From: an uncultured Collinsella sp.
GTDB lineage: Bacteria; Actinomycetota; Coriobacteriia; Coriobacteriales; Coriobacteriaceae
Length of the DNA: 9,345 bases
Direction: 5' to 3'
Assembly: GCA_959020035.1 (NCBI GenBank)
Contig: CAUEQX010000070.1
Coordinates: 1-9,345, forward strand
Position 1 is the stretch's first letter; the number at the start of each line of letters is the position of its first letter. This document shows positions 1 to 6,000 of the stretch, in pieces. The notes below the pieces were generated by a model that saw only the letters and a program-made list of their open reading frames with translations, was not told the DNA's origin and searched no databases. The position numbers and the translations under genes were made by a program.

Positions 1-2
1 GT

Positions 3-1025
3 GGAGAGATCGGCGTTCCGGTCTTCCGCGGTGACGGCGAGCACCCGGTCGATATCGCCAAGGGCGCCATCCAGGAGGCCGTCGACCACCTGCGCGACGT
101 GGTCATCGTCGATACCGCTGGTCGTCTGCAGATCGACGAGCAGATGATGCAGGAGGCCGTGGACATCAAGAAGGCCGTCAAGCCCGATCAGGTGCTGATG
201 GTCGTCGATGCCATGACCGGCCAGGATATCGTCAACGTCGTCTCGACCTTTGCCGAGCGCACCGACTTTGACGGAGTGATCATCTCCAAGCTCGACGGCG
301 ATGCCCGTGGCGGCGGCGCGCTTTCCGTGCGCCAGGTGACCGGCAAGCCCATCAAGTTCGTGAGCATGGGCGAGAAGCCCGATTCGCTGGAGCCGTTCTA
401 TCCCGATCGTATGGCCAAGCGAATCTTGGGCATGGGCGACGTTGTCGGCATTATTGAGAAGGCCCAGGAGGCGGCCGACGCCGAGCAGCTCGAGGCTGCC
501 GAGCGCATGCTGCGCGAGGGCTTCACCATGAACGACATGCTCGACCAGATGAAGGCCGTCAAGAAGATGGGCGGCATGAAGGGCATTCTGGGCATGCTCC
601 CCGGTGGCCAGCGTGCGCTTAACCAGATGGGTGGCAACCTGGACGAAGGTATCTTCGATAAGAACGAGGCCATCATCATGTCGATGACCAAGGAGGAGCG
701 CCTTCGCCCCTCCATCATCAACGGCCAGCGTCGTGCCCGCATTGCCAAGGGCGCCGGCGTGACCCCCACCGAGGTCAATAGCCTTATGAAGCAGTGGGGC
801 GAGATGAATAAGATGATGGGCCGCATGCGCACGATGGCCAATCAGGCACAGGCCGGCGGCAAGAAGGGCAAGAAGGGTAAGAAGGGCAAAAAGATGCGCA
901 TGCCCAATATTCCCGGTCTGGATGCCATGGGGCTGGGCGGCATGGGCGGCCTGGGAACGGGCGGCCCCAAGTCCGATATGGACCTGCTGCGCCAGATGGA
1001 AGCGCAGATGCGCAACAAGAAGTAA
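3..1025 (+). CDS. ffh: Signal recognition particle GTPase Ffh (5' end cut by window)
   Basis: This is the protein subunit of the signal recognition particle, a GTPase that binds 4.5S RNA and signal sequences and delivers ribosomes to FtsY at the membrane. The open frame runs in from the window edge, so the N domain and the P-loop part of the G domain are missing; 340 residues remain. Visible are the DTAGRL G3 motif (about 111-128), the SKLDGDARGGGALS region (about 285-326), and the methionine-rich M domain, including the GGMKGILGMLPG finger-loop segment and the RNA-binding segment INGQRRARIAKGAG (about 717-758). The C-terminus adds four Gly-Lys-Lys units and a Gly/Met-rich tail. It ends in TAA and is followed at once by a strong hairpin. 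Identification is very secure; only the start is unknown. Confidence 0.97.
   Translation, partial: GEIGVPVFRGDGEHPVDIAKGAIQEAVDHLRDVVIVDTAGRLQIDEQMMQEAVDIKKAVKPDQVLMVVDAMTGQDIVNVVSTFAERTDFDGVIISKLDGDARGGGALSVRQVTGKPIKFVSMGEKPDSLEPFYPDRMAKRILGMGDVVGIIEKAQEAADAEQLEAAERMLREGFTMNDMLDQMKAVKKMGGMKGILGMLPGGQRALNQMGGNLDEGIFDKNEAIIMSMTKEERLRPSIINGQRRARIAKGAGVTPTEVNSLMKQWGEMNKMMGRMRTMANQAQAGGKKGKKGKKGKKMRMPNIPGLDAMGLGGMGGLGTGGPKSDMDLLRQMEAQMRNKK
858..893 (+). repeat. Four tandem 9-bp units encoding Gly-Lys-Lys in the Ffh tail
   Basis: Four near-identical copies of GGCAAGAAG (third copy GGT, fourth copy AAAAAG) encode GKKGKKGKKGKK near the Ffh C-terminus. The basic tract lies just after the M-domain RNA-binding helices and could add contacts with SRP RNA or the ribosome. 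Such a repeat can change copy number by slippage. Confidence 0.8.
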
Positions 1026-1045
1026 CGACTAGTTGAGTCGTGTAT

Positions 1046-1092
1046 GGCGAAGGCCGCCTGGATGGTATTCCAGGCGGCCTTCGCCGTTTGTT
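1046..1092. terminator. Hairpin terminator between the convergent ffh and DUF134-NifX genes
   Basis: GGCGAAGGCCGCCTGGA (1046-1062) pairs perfectly with 1069-1085, giving a 17-bp stem with a six-base loop, followed on the plus strand by GTTTGTT. The T-rich run is short and the minus strand has none, so it should work best for ffh. Its place between two converging genes supports a terminator role. Confidence 0.8.
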
Positions 1093-1141
1093 CGCTGGTT
1101 GTCGCACGCGTGGAAGCGCGTTCTCGACGAGGTGCTTGCCG

Positions 1142-1570
1142 CTAGTGGCAGCCGCAGCCTTCGTGCCCGTCATGGTCGTGGTGACCGTGGCAGCCGCAGG
1201 ACTCGCCATGCTCGTGGATGTGCTCGTGATCATGTCCATGGCAGTCGCAGGTGGCCTCGCCGTTCTGTGCGAGCGTGCCGGCAATGAGGGCCTCGACGCA
1301 GGCATCGCAGCTGCCCTGGGCGCCCGCATAGACCGTGATGCCGGCTTGGGCAAGCGCGTTGATAGCTCCGCCGCCGATACCGCCGCAAATGAGCGTGTCA
1401 ACGCCACCGTTGGCAAGCAGGCCCGCCAAGGCGCCGTGGCCGGTGCCGCCGGTGCCTACGACCTGCTCGTTGAGCACCTTGCCATCCTGGATGTCGTAGA
1501 TCTTGAACTGCTCGCTGCGGCCAAAGTGCATAAAGATGTTGCCGTTGTCGTACGTCGTTGCCACCCTCAT
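1142..1570 (-). CDS. Possible internally initiated NifX-domain protein
   Basis: Inside the fusion gene and in the same frame, an ATG at 1570 opens the NifX domain exactly at its first conserved residues (MRVATTYD). It is preceded by AAAGGAGGT (1578-1586 on the minus strand) with a seven-base spacer, a far better ribosome site than that of the full-length gene. A separate 142-residue protein with the cofactor domain and metal-binding tail but no DNA-binding domain could therefore be made. Alternatively the signal is a relic of two formerly separate genes, or of the sequence before fusion. Whether it is used is inference. Confidence 0.5.
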   Translation of the reverse strand: MRVATTYDNGNIFMHFGRSEQFKIYDIQDGKVLNEQVVGTGGTGHGALAGLLANGGVDTLICGGIGGGAINALAQAGITVYAGAQGSCDACVEALIAGTLAQNGEATCDCHGHDHEHIHEHGESCGCHGHHDHDGHEGCGCH

Positions 1571-1906
1571 GGTGTCGACCTCCTTTGCTGGCCATGCGGC
1601 CGTTGTCGTGGTGATGGGGGAGTATGCGATATTGCCGCCCTCGATAACGAGCGCCCGTCCGTTGACCAGCGCATCGGCCACCTTGCGATGCGCGCGGCTG
1701 CAAATGGCCGCCACCGTTGCGCGGGCGATGCCCATCTGCTGGGCGACCGCCTCTTGGTTGAGACCCTCCAGGTCGCACAGGCGCAGCACCTCAAGCTCGT
1801 CGACGGTCATGTCGATGGCATCACCGCTGGCCAGGCCATCGGGGGTAAAGCCGCGGTATTCGGGGATGATCCCGACGCGGCGCAGTTTTTCGCGTCTTCC
1901 TGCCAT
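1142..1906 (-). CDS. DUF134 helix-turn-helix / NifX-type cofactor domain fusion with Cys/His-rich tail
   Basis: A 254-residue protein in three parts. Residues 1-92 match DUF134, a sigma-70 region-4-like helix-turn-helix family (MTVDELEVLRLCDLEGLNQ, then RKVADALVNGRALVIEGG). A Thr/Ala-rich linker follows. Residues 113 to about 210 form a dinitrogenase iron-molybdenum cofactor domain (NifX/NifB C-terminal type) with HFGRSEQFKIYDI and LICGGIGGGAINAL. Residues 218-254 carry 12 His and 6 Cys, including three CxCH motifs, a likely metal-chelating tail. The ATG at 1906 is chosen because GGAG lies five bases upstream. The frame extends to a TTG at 1936, but that would run through a palindromic operator candidate and has no better ribosome site. 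Known: NifX-like domains bind iron-sulphur or FeMo-type clusters, and DUF134 is presumed to bind DNA. Inferred: a metal- or cofactor-responsive regulator. No nitrogenase genes are nearby. Confidence 0.88.
   Translation of the reverse strand: MAGRREKLRRVGIIPEYRGFTPDGLASGDAIDMTVDELEVLRLCDLEGLNQEAVAQQMGIARATVAAICSRAHRKVADALVNGRALVIEGGNIAYSPITTTTAAWPAKEVDTMRVATTYDNGNIFMHFGRSEQFKIYDIQDGKVLNEQVVGTGGTGHGALAGLLANGGVDTLICGGIGGGAINALAQAGITVYAGAQGSCDACVEALIAGTLAQNGEATCDCHGHDHEHIHEHGESCGCHGHHDHDGHEGCGCH
1578..1586 (-). promoter_or_regulatory. Strong internal Shine-Dalgarno AAAGGAGGT
   Basis: This near-perfect complement to the 16S rRNA 3' end lies within the linker codons (Ala-Lys-Glu-Val-Asp-Thr), seven bases before an in-frame ATG that starts the NifX-like domain. 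Confidence 0.75.
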
Positions 1907-1920
1907 GCACACTCCAAATC

Positions 1921-1932
1921 TGACATATGTCA
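1921..1932. promoter_or_regulatory. Palindromic operator candidate 1, TGACATATGTCA
   Basis: A perfect 12-bp palindrome that overlaps the predicted transcription start of the DUF134-NifX gene, 14 bases before its ATG. A nearly identical 12-mer lies 53 bp away on the other side of the promoter. The position suggests a repressor site, possibly bound by the gene's own DUF134 domain. Confidence 0.55.
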
Positions 1933-1937
1933 ACAAT

Positions 1938-1965
1938 AGGATAACGCGTTAGTCGTTGGGCGCAA
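1938..1965 (-). promoter_or_regulatory. Candidate promoter of the DUF134-NifX gene
   Basis: On the minus strand TTGCGC (1965-1960) and TATCCT (1943-1938) are separated by 16 bases, a fair sigma-70-type promoter. Transcription would start near 1931, inside the palindrome at 1921-1932 and about 25 bases before the chosen ATG. Hexamer matches are partial, so confidence is moderate. Confidence 0.45.
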
Positions 1966-1969
1966 GGCA

Positions 1970-1989
1970 TTTCTGTCATATGTCAGAAA
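1970..1989. promoter_or_regulatory. Palindromic operator candidate 2, TTTCTGTCATATGTCAGAAA
   Basis: A 20-bp palindrome with one mismatched pair (18 of 20 bases symmetric). Its core TGTCATATGTCA differs from operator candidate 1 at one base. It lies just upstream of the predicted -35 of the DUF134-NifX promoter, in the region shared with thyA. Confidence 0.55.
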
Positions 1990-2053
1990 AAGGCTAAGAT
2001 GCCTCGTTGCCGCATGCGGAGCCGCGCTGCCGTGCATTGCGTGTGCCGGACTA

Positions 2054-2071
2054 AGTGTCCAATTCGACACT
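2054..2071. promoter_or_regulatory. Inverted repeat overlapping the thyA -35
   Basis: AGTGTCCAATTCGACACT has 16 of 18 bases symmetric, with arms AGTGTC and GACACT around six bases. It covers the predicted -35 of thyA, as expected for an operator or activator site. The arm-N6-arm layout resembles CRP/FNR-type sites in geometry only, and I cannot name the factor. Confidence 0.45.
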
Positions 2072-2090
2072 CGCGCGCCTGGGCTACAAT
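2063..2090 (+). promoter_or_regulatory. Candidate thyA-folA promoter
   Basis: TTCGAC (2063-2068) and TACAAT (2085-2090) are separated by 16 bases. The -10 matches the consensus at five of six positions. Transcription would start near 2097, leaving a leader of about 28 bases with a strong AGGAGG ribosome site at 2115-2120. Confidence 0.6.
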
Positions 2091-2124
2091 AAATCTCGCT
2101 TATAGGCGACTGACAGGAGGGTCA

Positions 2125-2973
2125 ATGAGCAAGGCTGATCAACAGTTTGTATCCATGTGCCGCGACATTCTGGACCATGGCACCACCACCGAGGGCCAAA
2201 AGGTCCGTCCGGTGTGGGAGGACGGCACCCCTGCCTATACCATTAAAAACTTTGGCGTTACGGCGCGCTATGACCTGCGCGAGGAGTTCCCTGCGCTCAC
2301 CCTGCGCCGCACGGCGCTTAAGTCTGCGATGGACGAGATTTTGTGGATCTATCAAAAGAAGTCCAATAACGTCCATGACCTCAACAGCCATATTTGGGAT
2401 GAGTGGGCCGACGAGACCGGCTCCATCGGCAAGGCCTACGGGTACCAGATTGGCCAGAAGAGCCATTATGCCGAGGGCGATTTCGACCAGATGGACCGAG
2501 TGCTGTACGATCTTAAGCACACACCGTACAGTCGCCGCATCATGACCAACACGTATGTGTTTAGCGACCTGTCCGAGATGCACCTGTATCCGTGCGCGTA
2601 CAGCGTGACCTATAACGTCACGCAGCGCCCGCAGGACGACAAGCCGACGCTCAACATGATTCTCAACCAGCGCAGCCAGGACATTTTGGCCGCGAACAAC
2701 TGGAATGTGTGCCAGTACGCCATCTTGCTGATGATGGTTGCGCAGTCGATCGATATGATTCCCGGCGAGCTGCTGCATGTGATCGCCGACGCCCATATCT
2801 ACGACCGTCATGTCGATATTGTCCGCGAACTTATCGAGCGTCCGCAGTTTGCGGCGCCTAAGGTAACGCTTAACCCCGACGTGCACGATTTCTATGCGTT
2901 TACGACCGACGACCTGATTGTGGAGGGCTACGAGCACGGTCCGCAGGTCAAGAACATTCCCATTGCGGTGTAG
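2125..2973 (+). CDS. thyA: Thymidylate synthase ThyA
   Basis: A 282-residue cytoplasmic enzyme that methylates dUMP to dTMP using methylene-tetrahydrofolate and releases dihydrofolate. The catalytic Cys157 is in HLYPCAYSV, the phosphate-binding arginines are in PYSRRIMTN, and the QRSQD motif starts at residue 182. The dUMP-binding Asn194 is in NNWNVCQYA, and His224/Tyr226 are in the AHIYD motif. The extra LxxKYNVH-like helix region and overall pattern resemble the Bacillus-type ThyA. The ATG at 2125 has AGGAGG four bases upstream. An upstream in-frame ATG at 1999 would add 42 low-complexity basic residues and lies before the predicted promoter, so it is rejected. Nine bases separate it from folA, and the two are almost certainly cotranscribed. 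Confidence 0.97.
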   Translation: MSKADQQFVSMCRDILDHGTTTEGQKVRPVWEDGTPAYTIKNFGVTARYDLREEFPALTLRRTALKSAMDEILWIYQKKSNNVHDLNSHIWDEWADETGSIGKAYGYQIGQKSHYAEGDFDQMDRVLYDLKHTPYSRRIMTNTYVFSDLSEMHLYPCAYSVTYNVTQRPQDDKPTLNMILNQRSQDILAANNWNVCQYAILLMMVAQSIDMIPGELLHVIADAHIYDRHVDIVRELIERPQFAAPKVTLNPDVHDFYAFTTDDLIVEGYEHGPQVKNIPIAV

Positions 2974-2982
2974 GCGGTGCTC

Positions 2983-3537
2983 ATGACGTGTAAGCTATCT
3001 GCTATCGTTGCCGTGTGTGACGATTGGGGCATTGGGTGCGAGGGCGACATGGTGGTGTCCAATCGCGCCGACATGCGCCATTTTGTGGCCTGCACCAAGG
3101 GCTGCCCGGTCATCATGGGGCGCAAGACGCTGCTGAGTTTTCCCGGTGGGCGTCCACTCAAGAACCGTCGCAATATCGTGCTTACCCGCGACGAGGATTT
3201 TGCTGTCGAGGGCGTCGACGTGGTGCATAGCATCGACGAGGCGCTCGCCGCGGTTGCCGATGAGCCCGTTGCCTGGGTGATCGGTGGCGGCGAGGTGTAT
3301 CGGCAGTTTTTGCCGTATTGCGCCGAGGCCGAGGTCACGCACGACCATTGCACTCATGCCGTGGACACGTACTTTCCCGATTTGGACGCCGATCCCGCGT
3401 GGGAGATTGCGCGGCGTGGCGGTGTTGCCACGATTGCCTCGGGCGAGGGCGACGAGGGTGTCGATTATGAGTTCGTGACGTATCGTCGCGTTGAGGCGCA
3501 AATCGCCTGGCGTGAACGGTATTATCGGGTTGATTGA
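2983..3537 (+). CDS. folA: Dihydrofolate reductase
   Basis: A 184-residue NADPH-dependent enzyme that reduces dihydrofolate to tetrahydrofolate, recycling the product of the adjacent ThyA. The fold is recognisable from KLSAIVAV at the N-terminus, VIMGRKTLLSFPGGRPL (NADPH-binding region), RRNIVLTR, and VIGGGEVYRQFLP near the cofactor site. The catalytic acid is Asp30 in NRADMRHF. The usual Pro-Trp before it (PW of LPW or MPW) is Val-Val here, a variant I recall from some anaerobe DHFRs. The ATG at 2983 is chosen because AGGCGG (2972-2977) sits five bases upstream. A GTG at 2977 would lie inside that ribosome site. Confidence 0.95.
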   Translation: MTCKLSAIVAVCDDWGIGCEGDMVVSNRADMRHFVACTKGCPVIMGRKTLLSFPGGRPLKNRRNIVLTRDEDFAVEGVDVVHSIDEALAAVADEPVAWVIGGGEVYRQFLPYCAEAEVTHDHCTHAVDTYFPDLDADPAWEIARRGGVATIASGEGDEGVDYEFVTYRRVEAQIAWRERYYRVD

Positions 3538-3543
3538 ATGTAT

Positions 3544-3570
3544 GGGGCGGCGCTTAGCGTCGCCTCGTTT
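3544..3570 (+). terminator. Weak hairpin after folA
   Basis: Bases 3544-3553 pair with 3557-3566 (ten pairs, two of them G-T) around a three-base loop, followed by GTTT. The T-run is poor, so this may be a partial terminator with readthrough into the methyltransferase gene, or an mRNA 3' stabiliser. Confidence 0.35.
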
Positions 3571-3610
3571 GGTATAGATGTGCTGTAAAGAAGGGTGCGG
3601 GCAGTCTGCT

Positions 3611-4525
3611 ATGACTAATGTCGTTGAGGTTCTGCGAATTGATTCGCTCGAGGACGAGCGGCTCGATGCCTACGTGCGACTGACCGAGCGTGAGCTGCGC
3701 TGCGTGCTAGAGCCGCAAAAGGGCATCTTTATCGCCGAGAGTGCCAAGGTTATTGAGCGCGCGGTGCGTGCCGGATACGAGCCGGTGAGCTTTCTTTTGG
3801 GCGAACGCTGGCTCGACCAGATGATGCCGCTGTTTGAGCGCCTAGTCGTGCGCGAGGGCGCGGGTCCTGTTCCTGTGTTCGTCGCCTCCATGGAGCTCAT
3901 GGAGCAGTTGACGGGCTTTAACGTGACGCGCGGTGCGCTTGCGGCGTTTCGTCGCCCGCGTCAGATTCCGGTTGATGAGTTCTTGGGTGGCGTCGTCGAG
4001 GCGGCGGGGGAGCGTCCGGTGCGCGTGTGCGTGCTCGAGGGTATTGTCGACCACACCAATGTTGGCGCGATTTTCCGCTCTGCTGCCGCATTGAACGTTG
4101 ACGGTATTTTGGTCAGCCCGACGTGCTGCGACCCGCTGTACCGTCGCTCGGCCCGCGTGAGCATGGGCACCGTGTTTCAGGTGCCGTGGACGCGCATTGG
4201 CAGCGAGGCTCGTGTGTGGCCGCATGATGGTCTGAGCGCGTTGCACGATGCCGGTTTTTCGTGTGCCGCTATGGCGTTGACGGACGACTCTGTTTCGCTT
4301 GATGATCCTGTGCTGCAGAAGATTGATCGCTTGGCGATTTTTATGGGCACCGAGGGTGCCGGCTTGGGCGCCAAGACCATTGCCGGCTGTGACCACGCGG
4401 TGCGTATTCCGATGGCGCACGGGGTCGATTCGCTCAACGTGGCCGCGGCGAGCGCCGTCGCCTTTTGGCAGCTATGCCCGCACGTGAGCAATGAGTATCA
4501 CTACCAGCCGGGTTTGTATCACTAG
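3611..4525 (+). CDS. TrmH/SpoU-family RNA 2'-O-methyltransferase
   Basis: A 304-residue SPOUT-class methyltransferase that would use S-adenosylmethionine to methylate a ribose in tRNA or rRNA. The C-terminal catalytic domain (about 136-290) has all three SpoU motifs: DHTNVGAIFRSAA (147-159, with Asn150 and Arg156), IFMGTEGAGL (243-252) and IPMAHGVDSLNVAAA (266-280), which form the trefoil-knot cofactor site. The first ~130 residues form a substrate-binding domain (GIFIAESAKVIERAV, VTRGALAAFRRP) like other TrmH/RlmB-type enzymes. The target cannot be read from sequence. The start is uncertain: ATG 3611 lacks a well-spaced ribosome site (AAGAAGGG at 3587-3594 is 16 bases away), and ATG 3578 would add an unusual Cys-rich leader. 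It ends in TAG 126 bases before the MATE gene. Confidence 0.92.
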   Translation: MTNVVEVLRIDSLEDERLDAYVRLTERELRCVLEPQKGIFIAESAKVIERAVRAGYEPVSFLLGERWLDQMMPLFERLVVREGAGPVPVFVASMELMEQLTGFNVTRGALAAFRRPRQIPVDEFLGGVVEAAGERPVRVCVLEGIVDHTNVGAIFRSAAALNVDGILVSPTCCDPLYRRSARVSMGTVFQVPWTRIGSEARVWPHDGLSALHDAGFSCAAMALTDDSVSLDDPVLQKIDRLAIFMGTEGAGLGAKTIAGCDHAVRIPMAHGVDSLNVAAASAVAFWQLCPHVSNEYHYQPGLYH

Positions 4526-4650
4526 GCAGTTATTCCGCACCGTGCTCTAATTCGGGGTGTTTCGGTCGCCGCCAGTCGGTGCTAAGCTGGTTTTGGCTTT
4601 GGTTTTAAATTGCTGTTTTGCTGATTGACGTATGCGTGTGGGGAGGGCGT
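4526..4650 (+). other. Intergenic region between the methyltransferase and MATE genes
   Basis: This 125-base gap has no convincing ORF, RNA gene or strong terminator. It becomes T-rich near 4591-4620, where a poor -10 (TTAAAT, 4605-4610) could sit. A clear ribosome site, GGGGAGGG (4640-4647), precedes the MATE start. Confidence 0.5.
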
Positions 4651-6000
4651 GTGGCTAAGAAATCTACGGCTATCGATGTAACGCAAGGAGTCATTTGGCA
4701 GCAATTGCTGTCGCTGTGCGTTCCCATCTTTTTTAGTTCGTTTTTTCAGCAGGCCTACACGCTTATCGGTACCTATATCGTCGGTCAGTTTGGCGGCAAG
4801 CTCGCGCTAGGTGGCATTCAAGCTACGATGGTGCTCACTGAGCTCTGCATTGGCTTTTGCGTTGGCGTCGGCGCCGGCTGCGCGGTCATTACCGGTCAGT
4901 ATTTTGGTCAGCACGATGATGAGCGACTGAGCCGTTCGGTCCATACGGCCATGACGCTCGCGCTGGTGGGCGGTATCGTTTTCTCGATTCTTGGCATAGT
5001 GTTCGTTGAGCCCATGCTGGTACTTATGAACACTCCGCATGAACTTTTGGCCGAGGGCGTGGCCTATGCTCGTTGCTATTTTGCCGCCATGGTTGCGGCG
5101 CTGCTGCTCAATATGGGAACGGCACTGCTACGCGCCGTGGGCGACACGCGCGGGCCTGCTGTGATCATCGCTTCCGGCTGCCTTGTTAATGCGGTGCTGG
5201 ATGTCATCTTTGTTGCCGTGCTTCATATGGAGGCGCTGGGCTGCGGCATCGCGGTGGCGCTGACCATTTGCTCCAACGCCACGATGATCGTGATTCGCAT
5301 GATGCACGCACCGGGTGCGTGGCGGCTTTCGCTGTCCAAACTCGGCATTGATCCTGGCATTTGTAAGAGCATGATCTCGTGTGGTCTGCCGCTTGGCTTT
5401 CAGTCTGCTGCGTATTCGATTTCCAACGTTTTGATTCAGGTGTCGGTCAACTCGTTTGGTGCCGATGTCACCACGGCGTGGGGTCTTTCGGGCCGCTTAG
5501 ATGGCATTGTCTGGATGGTTACCGAGGCGCTCGGCGTGTCGATCACCACGTTCTCGGCACAGAACTTTGGCGCGCGCAACTATGAGCGCATGCGCAAGGG
5601 CTACCATACGTCGCTCGTGCTGTCGTTTATGCTCATTGGTGGCCTGTCTGCCGTGCTGCTGGTGTTCTCGGGTCCGTTGTCGCGTCTGTTTGTCGACGAT
5701 GTTTCGATTTCGGCGTACACCACGACGATTCTTCATTTCATCGCGCCGTTCTACGCGATCTTCTCGATTATCGAAAACGCGTCGGGCTCCATTCGCGGTG
5801 CCGGCGTGAGCTTGCAGCCCATGCTGCTCACGATTTTTGGCACTGTCGTGCTCAGGGTGATCTGGGTGTTTGCGATTATGCCGTTCGATCCGTCTCTTGA
5901 GCACCTGCTGTTGGTTTACCCCGTAACCTGGCTCATCACGGCCACGATGTTCACCATCTACCACCACAGCGGCAACTGGCTCGGCCGCGCCACCGCCTAG
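4651..6000 (+). CDS. MATE-family multidrug/toxin efflux transporter
   Basis: A 449-residue inner-membrane protein with about 12 hydrophobic segments, typical MATE length. It would export cationic or other small molecules in exchange for Na+ or H+. Family signs in the first half are YTLIGTYIVGQFGGKLALGG and LLRAVGDTRGPAVIIASGCL followed by NAVLDVIFV. The second half repeats the pattern with TTFSAQNFGARNYERM, SGSIRGAGVSLQPML and a final VYPVTWLITATMF helix. The start is a GTG at 4651 with GGAGG four bases upstream. The frame extends to a TTG at 4618 with no ribosome site. The substrate cannot be inferred, and no regulator gene is adjacent. Its TAG stop is part of an inverted repeat shared with the convergent gene. 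Confidence 0.93.
   Translation: MAKKSTAIDVTQGVIWQQLLSLCVPIFFSSFFQQAYTLIGTYIVGQFGGKLALGGIQATMVLTELCIGFCVGVGAGCAVITGQYFGQHDDERLSRSVHTAMTLALVGGIVFSILGIVFVEPMLVLMNTPHELLAEGVAYARCYFAAMVAALLLNMGTALLRAVGDTRGPAVIIASGCLVNAVLDVIFVAVLHMEALGCGIAVALTICSNATMIVIRMMHAPGAWRLSLSKLGIDPGICKSMISCGLPLGFQSAAYSISNVLIQVSVNSFGADVTTAWGLSGRLDGIVWMVTEALGVSITTFSAQNFGARNYERMRKGYHTSLVLSFMLIGGLSAVLLVFSGPLSRLFVDDVSISAYTTTILHFIAPFYAIFSIIENASGSIRGAGVSLQPMLLTIFGTVVLRVIWVFAIMPFDPSLEHLLLVYPVTWLITATMFTIYHHSGNWLGRATA

Noticed and set aside
1142..1906. Assignment of the fusion protein to nitrogen fixation
   Set aside because: NifX-like domains occur widely in non-fixing anaerobes, and no nif structural or assembly gene is present here.
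1907..1936. N-terminal extension of the DUF134-NifX protein from TTG 1936
   Set aside because: It would read through the perfect palindrome at 1921-1932, near the predicted transcription start. The ATG at 1906 has GGAG at proper spacing and begins MAGRR, typical of the family.
1040..1939. A 299-codon plus-strand open frame opposite the DUF134-NifX gene
   Set aside because: It has no family resemblance and low-complexity Ala/Val-rich sequence, and it mirrors a minus-strand gene with clear domains. It is an antisense by-product of high GC.
2010..2019. Palindrome CCGCATGCGG between the divergent genes
   Set aside because: It is a short GC-rich palindrome expected by chance at this base composition, with no partner copy and no alignment with a promoter.
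1999..2124. N-terminal extension of ThyA from an upstream ATG
   Set aside because: The extra 42 residues are Arg/Cys-rich with no family match. They overlap the predicted promoter and lack a ribosome site, while the ATG at 2125 has AGGAGG.
2122..2937. A 271-codon minus-strand open frame opposite thyA
   Set aside because: Thymidylate synthase on the plus strand has all its motifs. The antisense frame has no recognisable domain and no ribosome site.
3842..4420. A 192-codon minus-strand open frame opposite the TrmH-family gene
   Set aside because: It is His/Arg-rich shadow translation of a well-supported methyltransferase gene.
4526..4650. Possible riboswitch or small RNA before the MATE gene
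   Set aside because: I found no stable stem set or known riboswitch core; the best pairing near 4534-4558 is short with a large loop.
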